This document shows, piece by piece, positions 6,456 through 11,658 of a DNA stretch of 11,658 nt. A program made the translations under genes and the position numbers. The notes below the pieces were generated by a model that saw only the letters and a program-made list of their open reading frames with translations, ran no database searches and was not told the DNA's origin. Every line of letters begins with the position of its first letter. Position 1 is the stretch's first letter. Origin of the DNA: Bacilli bacterium (GTDB lineage Bacteria > Bacillota_I > Bacilli_A > RFN20 > CAG-826); assembly GCA_016296285.1 (NCBI GenBank), contig JAEDJP010000033.1, forward strand, positions 1-11,658. Reading direction: 5' to 3'.

Positions 6456-6540
6456 TGGTGCGGGGGATGAGATTTGAACTCACACGGGTTGCCCCGTACG
6501 CCCCTCAAACGTACGCGTCTACCAATTCCGCCACTCCCGC
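6456..6540 (-). tRNA. tRNA-Leu (anticodon GAG), CCA encoded
   Basis: An 85-base class II tRNA. The acceptor is GCGGGAG with CCCCCGC, the D region GGCGGAATTGGTAGACGC is typical of tRNA-Leu, and the anticodon arm is TACGT-TTGAGGG-GCGTA with anticodon GAG (positions 6506-6504), reading CUU/CUC. The long variable arm is CGGG-GCAA-CCCG and the T arm is GTGAG-TTCAAAT-CTCAT. Discriminator A73 and a genomically encoded CCA close the molecule. Acceptor pair 6-67 appears as an A-C mismatch, which is unusual. It is flanked by its own promoter and terminator. Confidence 0.95.
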
Positions 6541-6550
6541 AGCGACAAAA

Positions 6551-6579
6551 ATTATAGGGGAAGGAAGCGCCTCTTGCAA
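6551..6579 (-). promoter_or_regulatory. Promoter of tRNA-Leu
   Basis: On the minus strand TTGCAA (6579-6574), 17-base spacer and perfect TATAAT (6556-6551), ten bases before the mature 5' end of the tRNA. It shows that TTGCAA is an accepted -35 in this genome. Confidence 0.85.
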
Positions 6580-6616
6580 CCATGAATTTCGCGGCTTTTC
6601 GAATTGGGCGAAAAGG

Positions 6617-8188
6617 TTAGATGAGACGGGGGAAGAAGAGGCACGCCATCCCGAAATAGATGAGGAGGGTCGTGACGTCCATGATGGTCGTGAGCATCGG
6701 CTGGGCGAGCAAGGCGGGGTCTTTCTTGAGGGCGCTCGCGGCCATGCAAAGCAAGGTCCCGAAGCCCTTGGAGAAGGAAATCGCGAGGAACATCGTGACG
6801 CTCACGAGACCCGCGAAGGTGAACGCGTGGGCCGCGAATGGGGCGGCGAGCTCGCCTTGGAAGGCGGAGCCGTTCCAGATGTTGACGGACGTGAAATCGT
6901 AGACCGTGCCGTTTGTTTCCTCGATCACCCCGAGGGTCACGATGCCGGTGTATTGCTCGATCGCGATCCAAACGAAGGAGAAAACCGCGATGCACGCCGC
7001 GATGAGAATGGCGCTTCGCAGCTCTTTCCAGAGGACCTTGCCGAGATCTTTCGGGCTGAATTCGCGCGTCGCGAGGCCGCGGATCATCATCCCGGTGGTC
7101 TGGCCCCCGGCGTTGCCGCCCGTGTCCATGAGGGTCGGGATGAAGGAAATGAGGATGGGGAGGCTCACGAAAATCGCCTGGGATTCGAGGCGGTTCAACA
7201 CCATCGTCGTGAAGGTGCCGAGGATCAAAAGGGCGATGATCCAGGGGACGCAGTGCTTCGCATTCTCGAAGACGCTCGTCTCGAGATAAGGCCTCTCCGT
7301 CGGCTCCATCAAGTTCATGCGGGCGATGTCTTCGTCGGTTTCCTCGACCATGACGTCGACGGCGTCGTCGATCGTGATGACGCCCACGATGCGGTCGTCG
7401 TCGTTGAGGACGGCGAGGGCGTTGAGGTCGTAACGTTGGAACATGCGGCCGACTTCCTCTTGGTCGGTGTCGACGGAAACGCTCACGACGTCGCGGTTCA
7501 TGATGTCCTCGAGCTTTTCCTCGGGCTTGGCGAAGATGAGATCGTCGAGGTCGACGGTCCCGACGAATTCGCGGGAGGCGTTGCGCACGAAAACCGTGAA
7601 GATGGTCTCCGCGTCTTTCCCCCGTTCCCGGAGATAGGAAATCGCCTCGTTGACCGTCGTTTGGTCGAGGAGGTTGATGTATTCCGTGGTCATCAAGGAC
7701 CCGGCGGTGTCTTCCTTGTATTTGAGAAGGGCGTTGATGTCCTTCCTCATGTCCTTGTCCGCGGCCATGAGGACCTTGGAGGCAAGGTTTGCGGGCATGC
7801 TGCCGACGGTGTCGGCCACGTCGTCCGCGGCCTGGGAATTGATGACCTTCACGAGGTCCTTGTCCGTCATCGCCCGGATGAGGTTTTCCTTCGTCTCGAG
7901 CGAAAGGTCGTCGAAGAAATCGGCGGTGTATTCGCTCGAAACGTTATGGAAGATGTAGATGAGTTCCTCGGGCGTGAGGTCGTTGGCTTCTTCCGCGATG
8001 TCGATGTTCGGGACCGTGTCGAAAACGAGGGTGAGCCCCGTCCGGTCCTTCCGCTGGATGAGGGAGCGCAGTTCCTCGGTCGAGGTGCGCTCGACGTCGA
8101 CGCCGGAATCGTCTCTTTCTTCTTCGGTTTCGTCCAACTCTTCGGTTTCGTCCAGCTCTTCGCTATCGTTGCGTTTTTTCTCGTCCAT
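6617..8188 (-). CDS. mgtE: Magnesium transporter MgtE
   Basis: A 523-residue MgtE-type Mg2+ channel of the cytoplasmic membrane. It has a cytosolic N-domain (about 40-165), a CBS pair (about 165-290, with MTTEYINLLDQ and ITIDDAVDVM) that senses Mg2+, a plug helix, and a transmembrane domain (about 312-523) of five membrane helices. The pore signature PTLMDTGGNAGGQ is at 351-363, and the last helices carry DPALLAQP (490-497) and TTIMD with Asp504, the conserved Mg2+-binding aspartate. It is about 70 residues longer than the usual 450: a very acidic N-terminus (10-28) with the repeat ELDETE twice, and a longer loop at about 411-448. The ATG at 8188 is set by a strong AGGAGG site; the earlier in-frame start at 8245 has none. 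Divergent from pduL. No M-box riboswitch is seen in the short leader. Confidence 0.95.
   Translation of the reverse strand: MDEKKRNDSEELDETEELDETEEERDDSGVDVERTSTEELRSLIQRKDRTGLTLVFDTVPNIDIAEEANDLTPEELIYIFHNVSSEYTADFFDDLSLETKENLIRAMTDKDLVKVINSQAADDVADTVGSMPANLASKVLMAADKDMRKDINALLKYKEDTAGSLMTTEYINLLDQTTVNEAISYLRERGKDAETIFTVFVRNASREFVGTVDLDDLIFAKPEEKLEDIMNRDVVSVSVDTDQEEVGRMFQRYDLNALAVLNDDDRIVGVITIDDAVDVMVEETDEDIARMNLMEPTERPYLETSVFENAKHCVPWIIALLILGTFTTMVLNRLESQAIFVSLPILISFIPTLMDTGGNAGGQTTGMMIRGLATREFSPKDLGKVLWKELRSAILIAACIAVFSFVWIAIEQYTGIVTLGVIEETNGTVYDFTSVNIWNGSAFQGELAAPFAAHAFTFAGLVSVTMFLAISFSKGFGTLLCMAASALKKDPALLAQPMLTTIMDVTTLLIYFGMACLFFPRLI
8120..8162 (-). repeat. 18-base tandem repeat coding the acidic N-terminus of MgtE
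   Basis: On the plus strand the unit CTCTTCGGTTTCGTCCAR is repeated twice (about 8120-8137 and 8138-8155) with a third partial copy to 8162. It encodes ELDETE twice in frame (residues 11-22), so copy-number change would leave the frame intact. Confidence 0.8.
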
Positions 8189-8267
8189 GGGTAAGCCTCC
8201 TTCCTGCTCATAAGAATAGTGAAATCGAACGGAAAAGGATAGCATTTTCGCGCAATCGAAGCGTCGT

Positions 8268-8283
8268 CCTTTCTTAAGAAAGG
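8268..8283. promoter_or_regulatory. Perfect 16-bp palindrome, candidate operator of pduL
   Basis: CCTTTCTTAAGAAAGG reads the same on both strands. It occupies the -35 position of the pduL promoter, five bases before the extended -10, and lies between the divergent mgtE and pduL genes. No run of T follows on either strand, so it is not a terminator. A dimeric repressor or activator is the natural reading; which one is unknown. Confidence 0.5.
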
Positions 8284-8288
8284 GAACG

Positions 8289-8297
8289 TGCTATAAT
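8289..8297 (+). promoter_or_regulatory. Extended -10 promoter of pduL
   Basis: TGCTATAAT gives a TG-n-TATAAT extended -10 element at 8289-8297. No good -35 is found at 16-18 bases; that space is filled by the 16-bp palindrome. Transcription would begin near 8304, leaving a leader of about 18 bases with the AAGGAG ribosome site (8307-8312). Confidence 0.7.
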
Positions 8298-8321
8298 CTT
8301 TCGGTCAAGGAGACACCGCAA

Positions 8322-9020
8322 ATGGAAAACAAAATCTTAGTCGAAACCAGTGCGCGTCACGTGCACCTCACCCAAGAAACGCTCGAGATTCTCTTCGGGA
8401 AAGGCCACGAACTCTCCGTCCGCAAGATGCTTTCCCAGCCCGGCCAATACGCCTCCACCGACAAGGTGACGGTTCTTGGCTACAACAAGAAAGACCCGAA
8501 TGGTCCCCGTCCTTCCGCCGCCCTCTCGATCCTCGGCCCGGTCCGCAAAGCCAACCAAGTCGAGCTGAGCTTCACGGATGCCCGCTCCCTCGGCATCTCC
8601 GCCCCCGTCCGCGAATCCGGCGACATCGCCGGCTCCGGCCGCTGCACCCTCAAGGGCCCCGCGGGTGAAGTCGATCTCGAGGAAGGCGTCATCATCGCCA
8701 AGCGCCACATCCACATGACCCCCGCCGACGCGGAAGCCTTCGGCGTGCAAAACGGCGACGTCGTCGCGGTCCACGTCAAGGGACAAGGCGGCCGCGAGAC
8801 CATCTTCGGGGATACCGTCGTCCGCGTTTCGCCCTCGTTTGCCCTCGCGATGCACATCGACACCGACGAATGCAACGCCGCCGCCGCCTTTGGCGAAGTC
8901 TATGGCGAGCTTTGCTTCATCGACGGCGATTGCGACGATGAATGCTGCTGCTGCGAAGGCGATGACGACCATTGCTGCTGCGAAGGCGAAGAGCATCACT
9001 GCTGCTGCGAATCCAAGTAA
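8322..9020 (+). CDS. pduL: PduL-type phosphate acyltransferase with Cys-rich C-terminal tail
   Basis: A 232-residue enzyme exchanging acyl groups between coenzyme A and phosphate (acetyl or propanoyl phosphate), non-homologous to Pta. It has the two PduL beta-barrel domains with metal-binding histidines in RHVHL (12-16) and KRHIHM (127-132), and MHIDTDECNAA (177-187) near the end of the second. There is no N-terminal encapsulation peptide before the first domain, and no microcompartment gene nearby, so it is probably a cytosolic Pta replacement. The core ends near residue 198; the rest is an unusual tail (198-232) with 12 Cys and 3 His arranged as CCC triplets at 209, 218 and 227 in a nine-residue repeat. 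The ATG at 8322 follows AAGGAG nine bases upstream. Its TAA overlaps the next start as TAATG, so the TSCPD gene is coupled to it. Confidence 0.9.
   Translation: MENKILVETSARHVHLTQETLEILFGKGHELSVRKMLSQPGQYASTDKVTVLGYNKKDPNGPRPSAALSILGPVRKANQVELSFTDARSLGISAPVRESGDIAGSGRCTLKGPAGEVDLEEGVIIAKRHIHMTPADAEAFGVQNGDVVAVHVKGQGGRETIFGDTVVRVSPSFALAMHIDTDECNAAAAFGEVYGELCFIDGDCDDECCCCEGDDDHCCCEGEEHHCCCESK
8946..9008 (+). repeat. 27-base tandem repeat coding CCCEG(D/E)..H units of PduL
   Basis: The sequence TGCTGCTGCGAA recurs at 27-base intervals (8946, 8973, 9000), encoding CCCE each time, with GGCGA and a CAT/CAC codon between copies. It generates the nine-residue protein period of the PduL tail. Confidence 0.85.
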
Positions 9021-9301
9021 TGGAAAAGACGTTCGTTTTTCACCCAAAAGACGTTTGCTCTCAGGAGATGCGGATCGTCTATGATGACGAGACGATGAAA
9101 ATCGTCAAATACGTCTCGGTCCGCGGGTGTCCTGGCAACTCCCAGGGCGTCGGCGCCTTGCTCGTCGGCATGGATATCAAGGAAGCGAAATCCCGCCTCC
9201 GCGGCATCCTCTGCCCCGGCAGCAGGAGCCGTCGCACTTCTTGCCCGGATCAACTGAGCCACGCCCTAGAAGCCATCCTCGCCCAAGAAGGAAAGGAATG
9301 A
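9020..9301 (+). CDS. TSCPD-domain protein, four-cysteine type
   Basis: A 93-residue protein of the small uncharacterised TSCPD family (TIGR03905-like, four conserved Cys). Cysteines are at 13, 37, 65 and 75, with RGCPGNSQGVGALLVGM (35-51) and the naming motif TSCPDQL (73-79). The domain also occurs at the C-terminus of class II ribonucleotide reductases; four cysteines suggest metal or redox chemistry, but the role of the free-standing protein is not established. The ATG at 9020 shares its A with the pduL stop (TAATG) and has no ribosome site of its own, so translation depends on pduL. The length of about 90 matches the family. It is the last gene of a two-gene operon ended by the hairpin at 9307-9342. 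Both proteins are cysteine-rich, which may be meaningful. Confidence 0.9.
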   Translation: MEKTFVFHPKDVCSQEMRIVYDDETMKIVKYVSVRGCPGNSQGVGALLVGMDIKEAKSRLRGILCPGSRSRRTSCPDQLSHALEAILAQEGKE

Positions 9302-9306
9302 AGAAG

Positions 9307-9342
9307 AAGCGCACGAGCGAGATCCCCGTGCGCTTTTCTTTT
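9307..9342 (+). terminator. Terminator of the pduL-TSCPD operon
   Basis: AAGCGCACG (9307-9315) and CGTGCGCTT (9327-9335) form a nine-pair stem with an 11-base loop, followed by TTTTCTTTT. It begins five bases after the TSCPD stop and separates the operon from the AbiE pair. Confidence 0.92.
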
Positions 9343-9374
9343 GTCTTTGCTGCCATCCTTGTTTATGAAAAAGA

Positions 9375-9408
9375 AACCATAATATTGCAAAAACATAATA
9401 TTGTGGTT
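9375..9408. promoter_or_regulatory. Inverted repeat over the abiE promoter, candidate AbiEi operator
   Basis: AACCATAATATT (9375-9386) and AATATTGTGGTT (9397-9408) are inverted copies with 11 of 12 positions matching, separated by ten bases. They flank and overlap the -35 TTGCAA (9385-9390) and reach the -10. The overlapping direct repeat CATAATATTG (9378-9387 and 9394-9403) also lies here. AbiEi antitoxins are known to repress their own promoter through inverted repeats, so this is the likely binding site. Confidence 0.6.
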
Positions 9409-9413
9409 AGTAT
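9385..9413 (+). promoter_or_regulatory. Promoter of the abiE pair, predicted leaderless
   Basis: TTGCAA (9385-9390), 17-base spacer, TAGTAT (9408-9413), then seven bases to the ATG at 9421. No ribosome site is present. The spacing is identical to the promoter of the LemA-like gene at 2302-2330. Confidence 0.6.
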
Positions 9414-9420
9414 TTCATAA

Positions 9421-10155
9421 ATGAAAACGATTCCCATTCTTTTTTCGAACAAGGATCTACAAAGGGACTATCCTACGGGCGCCGCTTTTTCTTCGTTTGT
9501 TTTCCGCGCGATGAAAGAAGGGAGAATCAAACAGGTTCGGAAAGGTCTTTACGCTCTGGTAAGCCCTTCATCCGGAAACGTTTTCGCGAATAAGTTCCAA
9601 ATTGCCAGCCGCGCTTATTCTGATGCCTTCCTAAGTTATCACGAGGCGTTAGAATATTATGGGTTAGCCAATCAATCCTTCGTTTCCACTTGCGTGTATC
9701 TCACAGATTCTCACGCGAGAGATTTTGAGTTCGACGGCGTTCTGTTTCAGGCGAAGAAGCCATCGATTCGCGCTTCCGTTTTGGACCGGATGACGGAAGA
9801 GGGAATCCGAGTGGCGTCCCTGGAAAGGGCAATCGTCGATTCCATCGATCGGATTCCGCTCGCGGGCGGCATGGAAGAACTAGAAAACGCTTTGGGGATA
9901 TGTCCCAAACTAGATGAAAGGGAAATCCTTTCGTTGCTTTCCCTTTTTGACAAAGCCATTCTTTATCAAAAAGTCGGCTATCTTTTTGAAAAGCATTTCG
10001 GCAATCGTTATTCTTCGAGTTTTTACGGCGAATGCCTATCCCATCGAGGCAAGTGCGATTTCTACCTCGATTGTCATCCGGGGAACGGTAAACGAGTCGG
10101 GAAATGGAGATTGATGGTAGAGCCCACAGAGGTTTTACCGAATGAAATATTCTGA
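9421..10155 (+). CDS. abiEi: AbiEi-like antitoxin (type IV toxin-antitoxin)
   Basis: A 244-residue protein resembling AbiEi antitoxins. The N-terminal third looks like a winged helix-turn-helix, with the family's hallmark turn KEGRIKQVRKGLYALVS (32-48); the rest is the antitoxin domain with SYHEALEYYGL (73-83) and ASLERAIVDSIDR (about 132-144). AbiEi neutralises the AbiEii toxin without stable direct contact and represses the operon. The ATG at 9421 lies seven bases after the -10, so the message appears leaderless. Its last 14 bases overlap the toxin start. Codon use and base content are more AT-rich than the flanking genes, which suggests horizontal acquisition. The C-terminal part after about residue 200 is less clearly conserved. 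The pairing with an AbiEii homolog makes the identification sound. Confidence 0.85.
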   Translation: MKTIPILFSNKDLQRDYPTGAAFSSFVFRAMKEGRIKQVRKGLYALVSPSSGNVFANKFQIASRAYSDAFLSYHEALEYYGLANQSFVSTCVYLTDSHARDFEFDGVLFQAKKPSIRASVLDRMTEEGIRVASLERAIVDSIDRIPLAGGMEELENALGICPKLDEREILSLLSLFDKAILYQKVGYLFEKHFGNRYSSSFYGECLSHRGKCDFYLDCHPGNGKRVGKWRLMVEPTEVLPNEIF

Positions 10156-11089
10156 AGAGGCTCTCTCTTTCCTTGAGGGCCAAACCGGATTTCTCCGCGC
10201 GAACATCGAGAAGGTCGCGAGACTCATCGGAGTTTTGGAGATCATCCGAAAACAAATCGATCCAAATCAAAGGACGTTAGCCTTAAAAGGAGGAACTGCC
10301 GTGCATCTTTTTTGCACGCATCTCCTGCGTCTTAGCGTTGACGTCGATCTCGATTACGTCGGGTCAATCGACAAGGAGACCACGAAGAAGGATCGCGAGC
10401 ATATCCTTGCGACTTTTGATAACGAGATGCGAAAGGAAGGCTATTGGATTTCGGACAAAACGCGAGAGAGTTACATCCTCTCGAGTCGATCTTATGCTTA
10501 TCACAACGCGTTTGGAAACAAGGATAACATCAAAGTGGAAATCAATTTCGTCGATCGAATTCATGTTTGTCCCGATTTGATTCGCGAAACCGAGGTTTTC
10601 AACCGAAGGGTTTCCGTGATGACTCCTTCCGATGAAGAACTATACGCCATGAAAATATGCGCGCTTGTCGATCGATGCAAACCGCGCGATTTGTTTGACG
10701 TGATCACGTTATCCGAGGTATTCCGAAATTCCGACAAGGATAAAATAAGGAGACTTTTGATCTTCTATCTTTCGTTGGATGGAATTTTCGATTTTTCTCG
10801 AATCGATTTAGCAAAGAAAAATACAATATCTTTTCGTTCGATCCGCGCGGAATTGCTTCCCGTTTTGGCGCGGAGTACCCGTTTTGATTATCAAGAAGCG
10901 CTGAATGTCGCAAGCCGTATCGTTTCAGATTTTTTAACGATCGATGAAAAGCAAAGGGAATACCTTTCGGAATTTTCGAAAGGCTCTTTCCGCCCCGAAC
11001 TTCTCTTCCTTCCATCCGAAGGAGAGAGGGCGGCAAAGCATCCCATGGCTCTTTGGCGGATCGAGATGATTCAAAAACGGAAGAAATGA
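10142..11089 (+). CDS. abiEii: AbiEii-like nucleotidyltransferase toxin
   Basis: A 315-residue DNA polymerase beta-like nucleotidyltransferase of the AbiEii family. Motif I is LKGGTAVHL (48-56), motif II RLSVDVDLDY (63-72) supplies the catalytic Asp67 and Asp69, motif III is KVEINFVDR (131-139), and motif IV is MKICALVDRCKPRDLFDV (170-187) with Lys171 and Asp183/Asp186. These are the four AbiEii blocks; related toxins (MenT) transfer nucleotides to tRNA acceptors, and AbiE systems block phage growth or stabilise mobile DNA. All catalytic residues appear intact, so it should be active. Its ATG overlaps the antitoxin end by 14 bases, with AGAGG (10128-10132) as ribosome site. It is AT-rich like its partner and ends at the 11102-11127 hairpin. 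No transposase or integrase is visible beside the pair. Confidence 0.9.
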   Translation: MKYSEEALSFLEGQTGFLRANIEKVARLIGVLEIIRKQIDPNQRTLALKGGTAVHLFCTHLLRLSVDVDLDYVGSIDKETTKKDREHILATFDNEMRKEGYWISDKTRESYILSSRSYAYHNAFGNKDNIKVEINFVDRIHVCPDLIRETEVFNRRVSVMTPSDEELYAMKICALVDRCKPRDLFDVITLSEVFRNSDKDKIRRLLIFYLSLDGIFDFSRIDLAKKNTISFRSIRAELLPVLARSTRFDYQEALNVASRIVSDFLTIDEKQREYLSEFSKGSFRPELLFLPSEGERAAKHPMALWRIEMIQKRKK

Positions 11090-11097
11090 AAAGATGC

Positions 11098-11134
11098 GAA
11101 AAACCGTGCCTTGGTTGGGGCACGGTTCTTTTCT
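11098..11134. terminator. Bidirectional terminator between abiEii and the right-edge gene
   Basis: AACCGTGCC (11102-11110) and GGCACGGTT (11119-11127) form a nine-pair stem. CTTTTCTT follows on the plus strand and a run of five T on the minus strand, so it can end both the toxin message and the convergent gene at the right edge. Confidence 0.9.
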
Positions 11135-11137
11135 TGT

Positions 11138-11658
11138 TTAGGCGATCATCGCAGCGGCGGCGAGGACGTCGGACAGCTTCATCTTGAGAAGCGCATCGCT
11201 ATAGCTGTTGTTCGTGATGAGGCCGGCGGCGATGAGCTGATAGACGGTCGATTCCTGAATCGCGTTGCCGGCGGCGTTCCCTTCCAAGGAGGAGATGGTC
11301 GCCGTCGAGACGGTGTAGGTGTTGCCGCGCCCGTTCGTCGAATCGGTGTCCGTCACGTCGAAGGCGAGGAGGGCCCAGACGCTCGAATTGGCGCTTAGGT
11401 AATAGACGTCGTCATCGACCGCGGGATCGTCGACGAGGGACGGGTCGTAGGTGTAGGAGAGGACATTCCCGCTCGCGTCGCGGTTTGCCTTGTATTTATC
11501 CCCCGTGTAGCAGGCGGAGGAATCCGAGGTGAAGCAATCCTTGCCATAGACTTCGTAAAGGGTAAGGGCATCGACGGTCGTGCCGAGGCTGCCGATCGTC
11601 GTGTCCTTGTCGATGAGAGCTTGGACGATCGCGGAGCTCGAGGAGGGGAGGACGGTTT
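11138..11658 (-). CDS. Unrecognised protein, C-terminal 172 residues (cut by window edge)
   Basis: An open frame runs from the window edge to TAA at 11140-11138, giving 172 residues without the start. Codon use is like the surrounding housekeeping genes. The visible part is rich in Ser, Thr, Asp, Ala and Val, with SSSSAIVQALIDKDTTIGSL near its left, a Tyr/Asp-rich stretch (YTYDPSLVDDPAVDDDVYY) in the middle and a helical end LLKMKLSDVLAAAAMIA. Two cysteines lie in CFTSDSSAC. No membrane segment or known motif is seen. An in-frame GTG at 11356 has no ribosome site and is not a start. The composition suggests a large extracellular or envelope protein, but I do not recognise the family. Confidence 0.6.
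   Translation of the reverse strand, partial: TVLPSSSSAIVQALIDKDTTIGSLGTTVDALTLYEVYGKDCFTSDSSACYTGDKYKANRDASGNVLSYTYDPSLVDDPAVDDDVYYLSANSSVWALLAFDVTDTDSTNGRGNTYTVSTATISSLEGNAAGNAIQESTVYQLIAAGLITNNSYSDALLKMKLSDVLAAAAMIA

Noticed and set aside
6332..6583. Minus-strand 83-codon frame
   Set aside because: It reads straight through the tRNA-Leu gene and its terminator.
6595..6615. CTTTTCG/CGAAAAG hairpin after mgtE
   Set aside because: It is stable enough to form but no T run follows, so it is not a factor-independent terminator; mgtE may read through to the tRNA terminator.
6191..8194. Long plus-strand open frame antisense to mgtE
   Set aside because: Its composition (His, Glu, Asp, Gly, Arg rich) is a mirror of GC-rich codons of the real mgtE, it runs through the tRNA gene and it has no ribosome site.
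8189..8291. M-box riboswitch for mgtE
   Set aside because: The region between mgtE and pduL is too short and shows none of the long helical leader expected.
8337..9047. Minus-strand open frame antisense to pduL
   Set aside because: Alanine/valine-rich shadow of the pduL codons; pduL has motifs and a ribosome site.
1..11658. CRISPR array, insertion sequence or prophage
   Set aside because: No regularly spaced repeats, transposase, integrase or phage structural gene is present; the AbiE pair is the only accessory module.

Overview
The window looks like the chromosome of an uncultured low-to-mid-GC Bacillota member (class Bacilli, possibly a gut lineage near the Mollicutes relatives). Supporting signs are AGGAGG-type ribosome sites, a CvfD/YugI-like S1 protein next to glucose-6-phosphate isomerase, LacI/CcpA-type cre-like operators, and a lipobox lipoprotein. 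TGA is used as a stop and Trp is TGG, so this is not a recoded Mycoplasma. The placement is inference; no 16S or marker search was possible.

Layout. (1) 1-2224, minus strand: one tight operon, HAD phosphatase > IspD/TarI cytidylyltransferase > S1-domain protein > pgi (cut by the left edge), driven by a TTGACC-N17-TATAAT promoter. (2) 2338-4394: a LemA-like membrane protein (+) converges on an ABC-F ATPase (-), and their stop codons share one CTAG. (3) 4395-4832: a regulatory region with three cre-like repeats, a good promoter, a 50-residue acidic small ORF and a terminator. (4) 4845-6272, minus: a large lipoprotein of unknown function. (5) 6417-8188, minus: MgtE magnesium channel, then tRNA-Leu(GAG) with its own promoter and terminator. 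(6) 8268-9342, plus: a palindromic operator candidate and extended -10 promoter, then PduL-type phosphotransacylase with a cysteine-triplet repeat tail, coupled to a four-cysteine TSCPD protein, then a terminator. (7) 9375-11134, plus: an AbiEi/AbiEii type IV toxin-antitoxin pair, visibly more AT-rich than its neighbours, with an inverted repeat over its promoter. (8) 11138-11658, minus: the C-terminal 172 residues of an unrecognised protein.

The most unusual points are the metallothionein-like tail of PduL next to another Cys-rich protein; two genes (LemA-like, abiEi) that share TTGCAA-N17-(-10)-N7-ATG geometry with no ribosome site, as expected for leaderless mRNAs; the tandem cre-like sites before a small acidic ORF; and a perfect 16-bp palindrome at the -35 position of pduL. 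Most of the core genes are ordinary housekeeping functions; the AbiE pair is a known defence/stabilisation family and I do not claim it as a new system.
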